Shown: positions 32,570 to 42,200 of the stretch, in pieces | Position numbering within the stretch: the stretch's first letter is position 1 | Layout: every line of letters begins with the position of its first letter | From: Leadbetterella sp964563435 | Lineage (GTDB): Bacteria; Bacteroidota; Bacteroidia; Cytophagales; Spirosomataceae | Assembly: GCA_964563435.1 (NCBI GenBank) | Contig: CAZLXI010000003.1 | Location: 109,678-173,677, forward strand | DNA: 64,000 nucleotides | Direction: 5' to 3' | Notes under the pieces: model-generated | Database searches by the model: none | Seen by the model: only the letters and a program-made list of their open reading frames with translations | Told to the model about the DNA's origin: nothing | Translations under genes and position numbers: made by a program

Positions 32570-35017
32570 ATGCTTAGAATTGTTCTCTTTATTTGTGTGC
32601 TTTGCTCCCTGAACGCCGTGGGGCAGGCCGATGTCAGCGGGTCGCTAAAGGGTGAAACCGACCGGGAGCCGTTGATGTTTGCCAATGTTTCTTTGTTTAA
32701 CTCCAAAACCAACGATTATGTAAAAGGGGTTCAGACCGACCTCGACGGAAAATTTGTACTTACAGCCATTCCTGAAGGAACTTATTACCTGAAAGCCAGC
32801 TACGTGGGCTTTGAGGATCTGCAGCAAAAGAATATTGTGGTGGAAGACGGGAAAAATCTCGACCTGGGTACTTTGTTTCTCCAGGCCACCGGCACGCTCC
32901 TCGAAGAAGTAGTGGTAGCAGGCGCCAAACCCGCCATGGAGCTGCAGATGGACAGAAAGGTGTTTAACGTGGCTCAAAGTGCCATCAGCGTGGGCGGAAC
33001 AGCCACCGACCTCCTGGCGAACGTCCCATCGCTGCAGGTGGACATGGACGGTTCGGTGAGCCTTCGGGGATCTTCCAACGTAAGGATACTGATTGATGGT
33101 AAGGAATCGGCCATGGCCGGAAATGATATTACCCGTTTACTTCAGGCTCTGCCCGCCAATGCGATCGAAAGAGTGGAAGTCATCACCAATCCTTCGGCCC
33201 GGTACGATGCCGAAGGCCAGTCGGGGATCATCAATATTGTGCTGAAGAAAGATGCCCGTTACGGGTTTAACGGGGCCGTTACGGCCTCGGCAGGGTCTTA
33301 CGGCAATGCCGGCGCCGGCTTTAACCTGAACTATCGGAACGGGAAAATGAACTATTTCGGTAACTATAACTTCAACCGGCGAAACATGGTAGGCGACAGT
33401 TGGAACGACACCCGCTTCTTCGGATCTGACGCCCGTACACAAACCAACAGCGAAAGCACCAGGAAGGGCCTGAATCATGGCTTTGGCGGAGGGCTGGATT
33501 ATTATATTTCAGACAAGACCCTTCTCGGGGTTTCCGGTAACATGAGCCTGCGGGCCAACGACCGTCGCGAAGACCTGTTTTACCGCTATATGAATAATCC
33601 CGAAATGACCGGGAACAGCGAACGTTATTCCCGTCAGAAAGAAGATGATCTGGGTTATGATATCAATGTTAATTTCAGGCAGGAGTTTAACCGCAGGGGG
33701 GAGGAGCTCACGGCCAATTTTGCCCGGGGAAGAGACACGGAAGAAGGGGTGAATACTTTCCTGCAATATTATACGGAGTCGCGTCACCTCATCGAAGACC
33801 GCAGGAACGAAACCACCGAAAGCGGAAGCAATACGAATATACAGGTAGATTATACGCTGCCTTTCTCGGAAACCTCTAAGTTTGGCACCGGTTACCGGAC
33901 CATCATCCGCTCATCGGATGAAACGCAGTATTCTCAGTATATGGACTCCAGCAATGCCATGGTGCCGGATTATAACATTAGTAACGATTTCTTTCTCAAA
34001 AGCAGCGTTCATGCTCTGTATATAAATTACGAAAACCAGCTGACCCCGGAATTCGGATTCCAGGCGGGTTTGAGAGCCGAGCAGGCTTACCTGGACACGG
34101 AATATATTTCCTATGACCCTGCGCTTTCACCCGGTGACAGATCAGCCAAAGGCCGGCTGGACTACTTCAGAATCTACCCCAGCGTTTTTGTTACCCGGAA
34201 GCTGGGTAAGGAAAATCAGCTGCAGGCCAGCTATACCCGGAGGGTGAACCGCCCGAGGGGATGGCAGGTAAACCCTTTTATCGACGTCTCGGATCCGATG
34301 AACATCCGCCAGGGTAATCCTAACCTGATGCCGGAAGATATTCATTCCTTCGAGCTGAGCTATGCCCGTTTCTGGGAAAAGATCACGCTGACTTCATCAG
34401 CCTATTACCGCCGGATGAACGACGTGGTCCAATCAGTGATCACCTCGGTGGAAGGATCCAGCGGGGCTACCTTCTCGCAGTTTCAGAACATCAGCCGCAA
34501 CGAAGCCAGCGGTCTGGAAATGATCTCACAAATGAATTTCGGGAAAAAAGTGGATGTGACCGCCAATGCCAACTTCTTTTTCCGGCGGTTTTTCGGAAGT
34601 GAAGAATTTAATATTTCTCCTGCCAGGGGCTTCAACTGGAACGCCAACGCCATTACCAATTACCGGATCCGGCCGAATCTTTCCGCCCAGATCCGTACCG
34701 AATACAGGGCGCCCATGGTGCAGGCCCAGGGAAAAAGCGTGGAAGCATTCATTGTGGATGCAGGGCTGAAGCTGGATGTGCTGAATAAGAAAGGTACGGT
34801 CAACCTGAATGTAAGAGACCTGTTCAACCAGCGTCGGTGGGGCGGTTATACACAAACCACCCAATTTTACCGGGAGCAGGAGAACCGCTGGATGCGACGG
34901 ATGGTCATGGTATCTTTCACGTACCGGATCGGGCGCATGCAGAATGATGCAAAGAAAAAAGGAAACAATGAAAACCCCGGGGGAGGGGAGTTTGAAGGGG
35001 AGGGCGGATTTCGCTAG
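32570..35017 (+). CDS. TonB-dependent receptor-type outer-membrane protein
   Basis: 815 residues. A signal peptide (MLRIVLFICVLCSLNAVGQ) is followed by a carboxypeptidase-regulatory-like domain (GSLKGETDREPLMFANVSLF to about 100), a plug domain (TDLLANVPSLQVDMDGSVSL, RILIDGKES, IERVEVITNPSARYDAEGQS) and an OMP_b-brl_3-type barrel to the C-terminus. This is the receptor family without a sharp TonB box, found throughout Bacteroidota; ligand unknown. The C-terminus is a glycine/glutamate tail (GGGEFEGEGGFR) instead of a usual barrel-ending aromatic. No SusD partner is adjacent, which argues against a polysaccharide utilisation locus. Confidence 0.92.
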   Translation: MLRIVLFICVLCSLNAVGQADVSGSLKGETDREPLMFANVSLFNSKTNDYVKGVQTDLDGKFVLTAIPEGTYYLKASYVGFEDLQQKNIVVEDGKNLDLGTLFLQATGTLLEEVVVAGAKPAMELQMDRKVFNVAQSAISVGGTATDLLANVPSLQVDMDGSVSLRGSSNVRILIDGKESAMAGNDITRLLQALPANAIERVEVITNPSARYDAEGQSGIINIVLKKDARYGFNGAVTASAGSYGNAGAGFNLNYRNGKMNYFGNYNFNRRNMVGDSWNDTRFFGSDARTQTNSESTRKGLNHGFGGGLDYYISDKTLLGVSGNMSLRANDRREDLFYRYMNNPEMTGNSERYSRQKEDDLGYDINVNFRQEFNRRGEELTANFARGRDTEEGVNTFLQYYTESRHLIEDRRNETTESGSNTNIQVDYTLPFSETSKFGTGYRTIIRSSDETQYSQYMDSSNAMVPDYNISNDFFLKSSVHALYINYENQLTPEFGFQAGLRAEQAYLDTEYISYDPALSPGDRSAKGRLDYFRIYPSVFVTRKLGKENQLQASYTRRVNRPRGWQVNPFIDVSDPMNIRQGNPNLMPEDIHSFELSYARFWEKITLTSSAYYRRMNDVVQSVITSVEGSSGATFSQFQNISRNEASGLEMISQMNFGKKVDVTANANFFFRRFFGSEEFNISPARGFNWNANAITNYRIRPNLSAQIRTEYRAPMVQAQGKSVEAFIVDAGLKLDVLNKKGTVNLNVRDLFNQRRWGGYTQTTQFYREQENRWMRRMVMVSFTYRIGRMQNDAKKKGNNENPGGGEFEGEGGFR

Positions 35018-35026
35018 AAATAAGAA

Positions 35027-35206
35027 GCTGTCTAAAATGTGTTCCTGCTTTGGAAAAGCCGAAGGTGTTCAAAGAGCTGGTAAAATACAAGGCGTTGATG
35101 GTGAGGTCGATGGAGTACAGCACATGGTAGAGACGCAAAATCTTGCGTCTCTACTCAGGCCGAATTCCGAAACAACGCAGAAGTTTGTCAGCTTTTTAGA
35201 CACCTT
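35027..35206. repeat. 180-bp dispersed element, copy 2
   Basis: Starts GCTGTCTAAAATGTG and ends TTTTTAGACACC, with the GTAGAGACGCAAAATCTTGC hairpin and GGCCGAATTCCGAAACAACG in between. It is inverted relative to the copy at 31395-31575 and fills nearly the whole gap between two convergent genes (stops at 35017 and 35214). A long open frame running through it on the plus strand is not believable as a gene. Confidence 0.85.
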
Positions 35207-35213
35207 CATCGCA

Positions 35214-37181
35214 TTAATTGATACAACCCCCCGTATTGAACTGTACAACATTTCCGTATATCCAGTTTCCACCCTCATCAACGGCGTAGGCCCTGTATTT
35301 TACAGTTCTTCCGCAGCCGTAAAAAGGTATGATCATGTTGAAATTAAGGGTTCCTGTCTGGGGTGTCCCGGGCCGGATGGATATCTCTTTGGATTGCAGG
35401 AAATCAAAACCGCTGCCCGGGATATCATTATGATAGAATCCGTAACGCACTATCCGGTATGTCCCCGAGCTTACGGTGCCGTGAACACGGTAGCCCTGTC
35501 CCGATACATTGGTGCGTGTACCGGAAGTGGTGACGGTAACCGCGCGGAAAGTGAGCGTTCTGAAAGACATTGTGCCTCCGTAAACTACTTCCCCGTTAAC
35601 CATGGCATAGGCCCTGAAGTAATAGGTGGTATTCTGGGTTAAGCCGGTAAGGTTAAATGAATAATTATGGGGGTAACCCACACCGCTGGCACTTTTTGAC
35701 TGCTTGTTGTTGGCTATGGTCGGATTATTGGAGGTGCCCCAGACAATACCTATTTCCGACAGGGGAAACGAGCCCTGGCTGTTGACCGTACCGTTAATGG
35801 TGGCTGATACGGTAGATATGGAAGTAGCTGCACGGGTGGTCAGGGAAGGTGAGACAACTCCCGTAGTAAAGCTTTTGTTTTCACCATACGTGGTAACACC
35901 GTTCATGATCACATAAGCCCGGTAATGGTAAGTGGTACCCGCATTGAGATTCCGGATGGTAGCATCAAACTGCTTAGGGAAACTGGTGACATTCCCGGTA
36001 TAGGCCTGCTTGCTTCCGGAGGTGACGGGATTGACAGAGCTGCCCCAGCAAAGGCCGTATTCCGTGATAGGGTGTGATCCTGCCGCTGTAAGTGTGCCTA
36101 CTACGTAAGCTTCACTAGAGGCCGGTTTGGATTCATCGGTACGCACGCCGGGCTGCACCTGGTCGGAGGTCTTGAAAGTTTTATTTTCTCCATAGGTGGT
36201 TACCCCGTTGGAAATTACATATGCGCGATAGTTGTAAGTAGTATTCATGTTCAGGCCACTGGCATTGACGGTATAATTGTGTGGGAAGGTAGTTACATTT
36301 CCGGATATGGCGGCTTTCGAACTGGCGGTGGTCGGGTTGGCTGATGTGCCCCATACTATACCCCGTTCCGTAATGGCAAGAGTGCCCGCTGTACTGATAG
36401 CTCCGCCCAGGCGGGCAGAGGATACCGTGATATTATCCGCATTTCCCGTTGCGATGGCCGGCTGGTTTATCGGGTTCGTTTTTACCGTCATATTGGCACC
36501 ATAGCTGGTTACACCGTTTGAGATTACATACGCCCTAAAGTTATAAGTGGTATTGGAAGCGAGATTGGCTGCAGTAGTATTGAAGGAGGCAGGGAAAGAA
36601 GTAACATTGCTTTTTACAGTGTATTTGGTGGTGACAGAGGTGGTAGGATTTGCCGATACTGCCCACACCAGTCCGTATTCGGAAACAGGATGTGTACCTT
36701 TTGCACTGATACTCCCTTTCAGTTTTGCTGAATTGTGTGTCACAGCTTCCGAACCGTCTGTTTTTATAGCAGGTTGAGTGATATTCAATGTTTTAATTTT
36801 TAACACCTTTCCGAAATGTGTGGTTTGAGCCGATATTGCATAAGGACGAATATAGTATTCGGTGTCAGGTTCAAGTCCGCTAAGGATTCCGGTGAAACCG
36901 ATAGGAGTGGGGGTAGTGATATCAACAGCGCCCTTTTTAATGCTGGCGGAGTTTATATCGGGAGTCTCTGTAGTAGCTGAGAATGCAAAGCCGTGATCTG
37001 ATATCTCCTGACTTCCTGATTTTGTGATCGCAGAAGCCAGGGTAACCGTGAATTCTGTGATATCGGTTCCTGATATCTCCGAAAACTCGATGGGAACTGC
37101 ATTCGGAATTTTATCTTTACAGCCATTGACTGTTATAAGAATGAAGAATAAGCAGGAAACTCTGTACAGTAGTGTTTTCAT
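35214..37181 (-). CDS. lipoprotein of six Fn3-like repeats
   Basis: 655 residues from the ATG at 37181 (MKTLLYRVSCLFFILITVNG followed by the lipobox cysteine); an ATG two codons earlier is also possible. The rest is five similar repeats of about 100 residues and a sixth divergent one. Repeat consensus features are the opening QPAIxT, GxLTAAGSHPITEYGLCWGS, NPTTxxxK, NVTSFP and TTYNYRAYVISNGVTTYGEN. The last repeat has GCGRTVKYRAYAVDEGGNW and ends in CIN. Such repeats are widespread in Bacteroidota surface proteins and are presumably adhesive or structural. It is the last gene of the four-gene surface cluster, 6-12 bp after the preceding stop. Confidence 0.82.
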   Translation of the reverse strand: MKTLLYRVSCLFFILITVNGCKDKIPNAVPIEFSEISGTDITEFTVTLASAITKSGSQEISDHGFAFSATTETPDINSASIKKGAVDITTPTPIGFTGILSGLEPDTEYYIRPYAISAQTTHFGKVLKIKTLNITQPAIKTDGSEAVTHNSAKLKGSISAKGTHPVSEYGLVWAVSANPTTSVTTKYTVKSNVTSFPASFNTTAANLASNTTYNFRAYVISNGVTSYGANMTVKTNPINQPAIATGNADNITVSSARLGGAISTAGTLAITERGIVWGTSANPTTASSKAAISGNVTTFPHNYTVNASGLNMNTTYNYRAYVISNGVTTYGENKTFKTSDQVQPGVRTDESKPASSEAYVVGTLTAAGSHPITEYGLCWGSSVNPVTSGSKQAYTGNVTSFPKQFDATIRNLNAGTTYHYRAYVIMNGVTTYGENKSFTTGVVSPSLTTRAATSISTVSATINGTVNSQGSFPLSEIGIVWGTSNNPTIANNKQSKSASGVGYPHNYSFNLTGLTQNTTYYFRAYAMVNGEVVYGGTMSFRTLTFRAVTVTTSGTRTNVSGQGYRVHGTVSSGTYRIVRYGFYHNDIPGSGFDFLQSKEISIRPGTPQTGTLNFNMIIPFYGCGRTVKYRAYAVDEGGNWIYGNVVQFNTGGCIN

Positions 37182-37193
37182 AATCATTAATCT

Positions 37194-39209
37194 TTATTTT
37201 CTCACGCTTTTTTCTTTTCCGAAATTACTTTCCTGTCCGTTTACCCTCAGCTTCATCGAGTAGAAGTAAAGCTGGCCGCTGACGGCCCGGGCATCGGTAA
37301 ACTGCTCTTTTCCCGGGGCGGCTTCACCCAGCTTCCGGGGTATTTTTTCATTGGGGGTTCGCACATATATTTCATATTTCTCTGCCGGGGGAGTGAGCAG
37401 GTCGGTCCAGGTGATTTCAACTCCCTTAGAGGTAGCTCGCGGGTAAATTTCCGGTACGGGCATATGAATGCTGCCCGCGCTAACACTGAAAATTCCGAGT
37501 GCGGGTCCTTCCACTCCGTATGCGTCAGTGGCCGTTACGGCATATTGGTAGGTCTTGCCGGAAGAAACCGTTCTGTCAGGGAACATAACTTCTGCCAGGG
37601 GGTGGGTATTTATGCGCGTAAATCCGGTTTTTTTCAGCTCTTCTGCCGAAATCTCCCGATCCGACGACTTTGTGCCGGCAGTCACCTCTTTCCGGTAGAC
37701 GGTATAGCTTACCACGCTTTCATCAAAAGGAACCATGTCTTTCCACCGGATCGAAATCCGGCCCGGCTCACTGTAACTTTCCACGTTATAAGGGGGAGGG
37801 GGGAGAATCCTTTTCGCAGGGCTGGCAAACACCACTTCGGAAAGTCCGCTGGCCCGATTCTCGAAATTGAATGCTTTTACTGCATATTTATATACAATGC
37901 GGCTGTTTCTGACGGTGGTGTCCGTGAAGGTGTTCTCATCAAGCAGATTGGATACCGGTTCAAAGTTATCGTTCCCCTGCGGAGCGCGGAAGACCTGGTA
38001 GCCACCAATTTCAGGGGACAAAACCCTTTCCCATGTAATATATACGTTTCCTGCTTTATCATGGCCTGATACTACGTTTTCGGGCGCTTCAACGCTCCGG
38101 TTTTCCACCACCAGCTGGTGAGAAACATAGGCAGAGGGCTCCGATATGCCCTGCCGGAGCCCTAAGGTCCGGAACCGGTAATGATAGAGGGTATTCGGAA
38201 GTATTCTTTGGTCATAGAAAGAAGTGGAGACAGAAGGGATGGTATCGAGCAGGATAAAGCCCTCTGCCGGATTTTTACTTCTTTCTACCAGGATTCCGCT
38301 GATCAGTTCTGTACTATTGATTTTATTCCAGGTGATGAGAATGCCACCCAGGGTATCACTCACATTAGCTATGGGTACCTGCGGAAGGTCCGTGAAGGTT
38401 CGGGAGATAAGCTGCGTGGTATCCGAACGGGGCCCTTCAAGGCCGACCAGGGTTACCGGTACCACATAAAAACCGTAAGCCTGTTCAGGTTTTACCGGTT
38501 CTGTCCAGCTCATAATTATCTTATCCTCTACCTGGAGTGCAAGCGAGCTTCCTGCCTTGCGGAAAGGGGCATTCGCTTTTTCCTGCATCCAGATCTCGCC
38601 CATGAATGCTTCCGGTGATTTTTCCGGGGTAAGGGTCCAGGAAATCGTAATACTGGAATCCGTTTCGAGGAAATCCTTTAATTTCGGCTTTTCAATAACC
38701 GGCGCCCCCCCCAGCGCCAGGCTTCCGTCAATGGGTTTTTCTTTTGTTCCGGAAATGTTCAGGTATTCTATTCTGTACCTTACATTCTTAAACTTTTTTG
38801 CCTCTGTATCTTTATAAACAGCTCCCATAGCTACCAGGAAATCCATATTCAATGCCAGAATCCCATACTTCTCCAGTTCAGGATTTGCCTTTACAAATGC
38901 CCAGGCCTCTTCTTCACTTTTAAGCTCTTTGAGCGTCATTATGTTCTTCAGTACCCCCAAACCGGCCGTTTTAACAAACCCTTCACGGGTGATCTGGGCC
39001 TGCACGCGTCCGAGCGATCTGAATTCTTTCTCATTGTCGCCTGATCTTTCTAAAATGGCACCTGTGAGATTATCTGCCGGATTTTCGGGAGAAAGCCCCC
39101 TGTTGGAGACAAATACATATACGGCGTCTTTTCCCTCTTTAATTGTGATCTGGGAATACCCGCTAAGGCTTAGAACCAGGCTGTATAAAATGGTGATTAT
39201 CTTTTTCAT
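37194..39209 (-). CDS. secreted fibronectin-type-III-like protein
   Basis: 671 residues with a signal peptide (MKKIITILYSLVLSLSGYSQ). No T9SS sorting domain or lipobox. The N-terminal ~170 residues are not recognised (KEGKDAVYVFVSNRGLSPEN). From about 180 onwards there are around five Fn3-like units, each with an ITW or ISW tryptophan: ITISWTLTPEK, GILITWNKIN, NVYITWERVLS, ISIRWKDMVPF and VEITWTDLLTPP, and matching YxYxxxA turns (YKYAVKAFNFENR, YQYAVTATDAYG). Probable structural or adaptor component exported to the periplasm or surface. Two bp separate it from the stop of the giant gene upstream and 6-12 bp from the next. Confidence 0.8.
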   Translation of the reverse strand: MKKIITILYSLVLSLSGYSQITIKEGKDAVYVFVSNRGLSPENPADNLTGAILERSGDNEKEFRSLGRVQAQITREGFVKTAGLGVLKNIMTLKELKSEEEAWAFVKANPELEKYGILALNMDFLVAMGAVYKDTEAKKFKNVRYRIEYLNISGTKEKPIDGSLALGGAPVIEKPKLKDFLETDSSITISWTLTPEKSPEAFMGEIWMQEKANAPFRKAGSSLALQVEDKIIMSWTEPVKPEQAYGFYVVPVTLVGLEGPRSDTTQLISRTFTDLPQVPIANVSDTLGGILITWNKINSTELISGILVERSKNPAEGFILLDTIPSVSTSFYDQRILPNTLYHYRFRTLGLRQGISEPSAYVSHQLVVENRSVEAPENVVSGHDKAGNVYITWERVLSPEIGGYQVFRAPQGNDNFEPVSNLLDENTFTDTTVRNSRIVYKYAVKAFNFENRASGLSEVVFASPAKRILPPPPYNVESYSEPGRISIRWKDMVPFDESVVSYTVYRKEVTAGTKSSDREISAEELKKTGFTRINTHPLAEVMFPDRTVSSGKTYQYAVTATDAYGVEGPALGIFSVSAGSIHMPVPEIYPRATSKGVEITWTDLLTPPAEKYEIYVRTPNEKIPRKLGEAAPGKEQFTDARAVSGQLYFYSMKLRVNGQESNFGKEKSVRK

Positions 39210-39211
39210 AG

Positions 39212-42200
39212 TTACTTACTTAAGGATAAGTTGATCTTTAAGCCGTCATTCGAATCATACGATGCCCGGGCATAGGCCGAAGCGCAGATTTTAAAACCGC
39301 AGGGGATGGGACATACGCGGCAACCTACTATACAGGCGTTGAAGCACCCCCCCCAGGTGATGAAATTGCAACCTCCGTCACAACCGATATGTCCCCTGAT
39401 ATGGCCGGCAAGGTCCCCGCTGACTCCCCAGGAATCGGAGTTATAGTAGCCTTGTATGCTGCCTGAAAGCCCGATGTCGGCCGAAGCAATTTTACCTATT
39501 CCCCATACATCCACACTTCCGCCGGCCGACCAGCCCGAGGCGGCTTTAAATCCGAATGCCGGCGATTTAAAATTGGCAAACACTTCGCAGCGTGCGTAAT
39601 TATTGTACCAGGCCGAAACCGTGGCCAGGTCGATGAAAGTCAAAGAGTAGGGCCCTAACTTAATGCTTGAATTTGTTCCGAAATACCCGCCGTACAGTCG
39701 GCCGTTGGTAAGCACATAATCCGGGATATCCCGTAATGACTCGTGGCTGTTCCGGGGGATATTCCAGCCGGCAGCGATGGTTACATTGCTCTTCAGGATA
39801 CTGAATATTTCGGTTCTGGAATATCCCGACACAAACCAGTAATTGCTCCCGGTGCCTGTGTACAGTTCGAGGTGTACTCCTGATTGGCTTTCCACCTTCA
39901 CGCCCTTAACCAGGTTAAACCCGGCCCCAAACTTACCGTCAATAAAGAATTGCTTTTTGGCGAAATCCAGCTTAAGCTGTGCACTTCCTACCGTCCAGGC
40001 ATCCAATACTTTCACCCCGGCATCGCCCTGGAAGATCGGGCCCTGCGGAGTAGAAGTGATGGTCACTCTCAGGGGGTCTACAGACACCACCCCATAGGGA
40101 TCAGGCGCAAAGGTGATGCGGCCACCGGCATTAATGCTGTAAATGTTTTTGGCAAAGTCAAAATCAAACCCGCCGCTGAGCCTGTCTAGGTTCACCACGC
40201 CTATAGGTATTTTCATATTGGCCATGAACTGGGCTCCCACACGCGGTTTGTTGCCCTGCGAGCCTCCGGGTTTGATGTACCAGAATTCCAGACCGATTCC
40301 CGTCATGCCCGCCAGTTTAAGTCCGCCTTTTCCCCTGAACTCCGTGTCATTGAATCTGAGCTGGGCTTCGAGGGCAATAGCTGACATCAGGTTGAAATTG
40401 ATGCCCAGATCATCCATTCGGGGGGCGAAACCTTTGCGATAGTGAAGTGTTCCTGCCGCGCCGGCGCCGAACATAGGAATATTCAGCCTGAACTTGCCCC
40501 CTACGGTTATAGCGGTGGTTCGGGAGTCGAAGCCAAATTTTGTAATTCCCAGTTTGGCCATTCCGGCAAAATCTACTTCTATGTCTGTGCGGGCAATCAC
40601 CGAGAAGTCTCCGTTGGTAGCAATGCTGAAATTATCCAGCTCTATTTTCTGATTGATCCATTTCGGCAGTTCTATGGTCCCTGCTCCAACAAAGCGATAG
40701 TGATTTGCTCCGGAGAGTTTCTGGAAGGAGAAATCCCTTCCGGGTGTGGTCTTGAATTTCACCAGGCTGAATATGTCAATTCCCGCAGCGGGTAAGAGGA
40801 AGGTTCCGCCGGACAAGCTGCTTCCGTTAATTCCCAATTCCCGGACACCGATTTTGGCGTTGGCAGAAGAAGGGATCGGAACATCCAGGTCTCCTGTTAA
40901 GCGTAACCCGTACTGGTTGATCTGAACACCGGTGAGTTTGAGTTTCCAGTTGACAAGTGAAAGGGTGGGGGCCGGGTTAAGATTTACCGCCACATTTTTA
41001 ATCTCTCCGCGCCGGTTTATGGTTAACCCGGTCAGGTTAAGTTCCTGGTTGCTGAGTAAAGGTACACCTTCTATACGGATCTTGCCTTTGAAGTTGATGC
41101 CTTCCTTGTCGATCTTCGAGTTGGCCAGATCCGGTATCAGCTTCACACCGTATATTTTCCAGCCCTCCGTATTCCCTGAAATGCCCAGAGAGGTCAGCGC
41201 CAGGGCTCCGTTACTGGTAACAGGGGCAATGGTATTGTCTGATCCGCTTTTGATTTTTAAGGAGACTTCCGGCAGGTCGAGGCCTGTCAGTGAGGAAAAT
41301 GTTCTCCCCAGGTCAATGCTTCCTTCTCCAATCAGCTCCCCCTGGGTTTTATTCGATCCGGCCACTGCCCGCAATCGTATCCCTGACGGATTTTTCAAGG
41401 TGACTGCAAGAAAATCAAAGGCCTTAAGCCTGATTTCGGAGAGGTCGGTGACCAACTCGTTGTCTTTAGGATATATCTTATTACCATCTTTTACAATGGT
41501 CTTATTGGTAAACTTTATCCGGAAACCCTGATTTTCTGCCAGTTTGTATACCGGGTTATCGGGTATATCTCTCAATTCACCCGAAATAATGAACTCATTG
41601 GCATTGGCGCCCTGTTCAGATTTATTTAATACCAGTTTGAAGCCCAGTAAACTGGAGGCATTAAAGCCTGGATCGGTCAGGTTAAAGTTCAATGTGGCGG
41701 CTTCATTTACCTTAAAGTTCTGTGATTTACGGTCGCCCAGCAATCCCTCCTTGCTGGCCAGCAGTGTATACTCTCCCTCGGGAACACCGGTGAGCACGTA
41801 ATTTCCACTTTCATCGCTGAGCGTCTGTATATGCTCCAGGCCTTCCACTACCACCTCTGCACCGGAGAGCGGCGAGCCCTGGGCGGTGACGCGTCCTTTC
41901 GCCTGCGATCCGGCTTTCAGCCTGACTTCTACTTCAAGGGTATCTTTTGAAGCGTCAATGGCCAGGTCGGCTTTAAGAGTGGCGTAGAAAGAACCGGGCG
42001 GGCCGCTTACAATTAAAGCTGCATCACCCCCCGGCACATTTTCGACAATAGTAGTTCCGGTGGCATTGGTTTTGAAGCCAAGCAGACTTCCTTCCGCCTT
42101 GACATCGGCATTGGGTACGGGAGCGTTAGTAGTATGATCTTTGACGGTAACTTTCACATAAAAATTACTCATTACAATAACGTGACCGGACGAAACTGCG

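Noticed and set aside
32570..35017. start of a polysaccharide utilisation locus
   Set aside because: No SusD-type lipoprotein, glycoside hydrolase or polysaccharide lyase is adjacent to the receptor gene.
34944..35642. 232-residue plus-strand open frame spanning the receptor end, the 180-bp element and the lipoprotein gene
   Set aside because: It crosses three unrelated features in another frame, one of them a repeat; no protein family seen.
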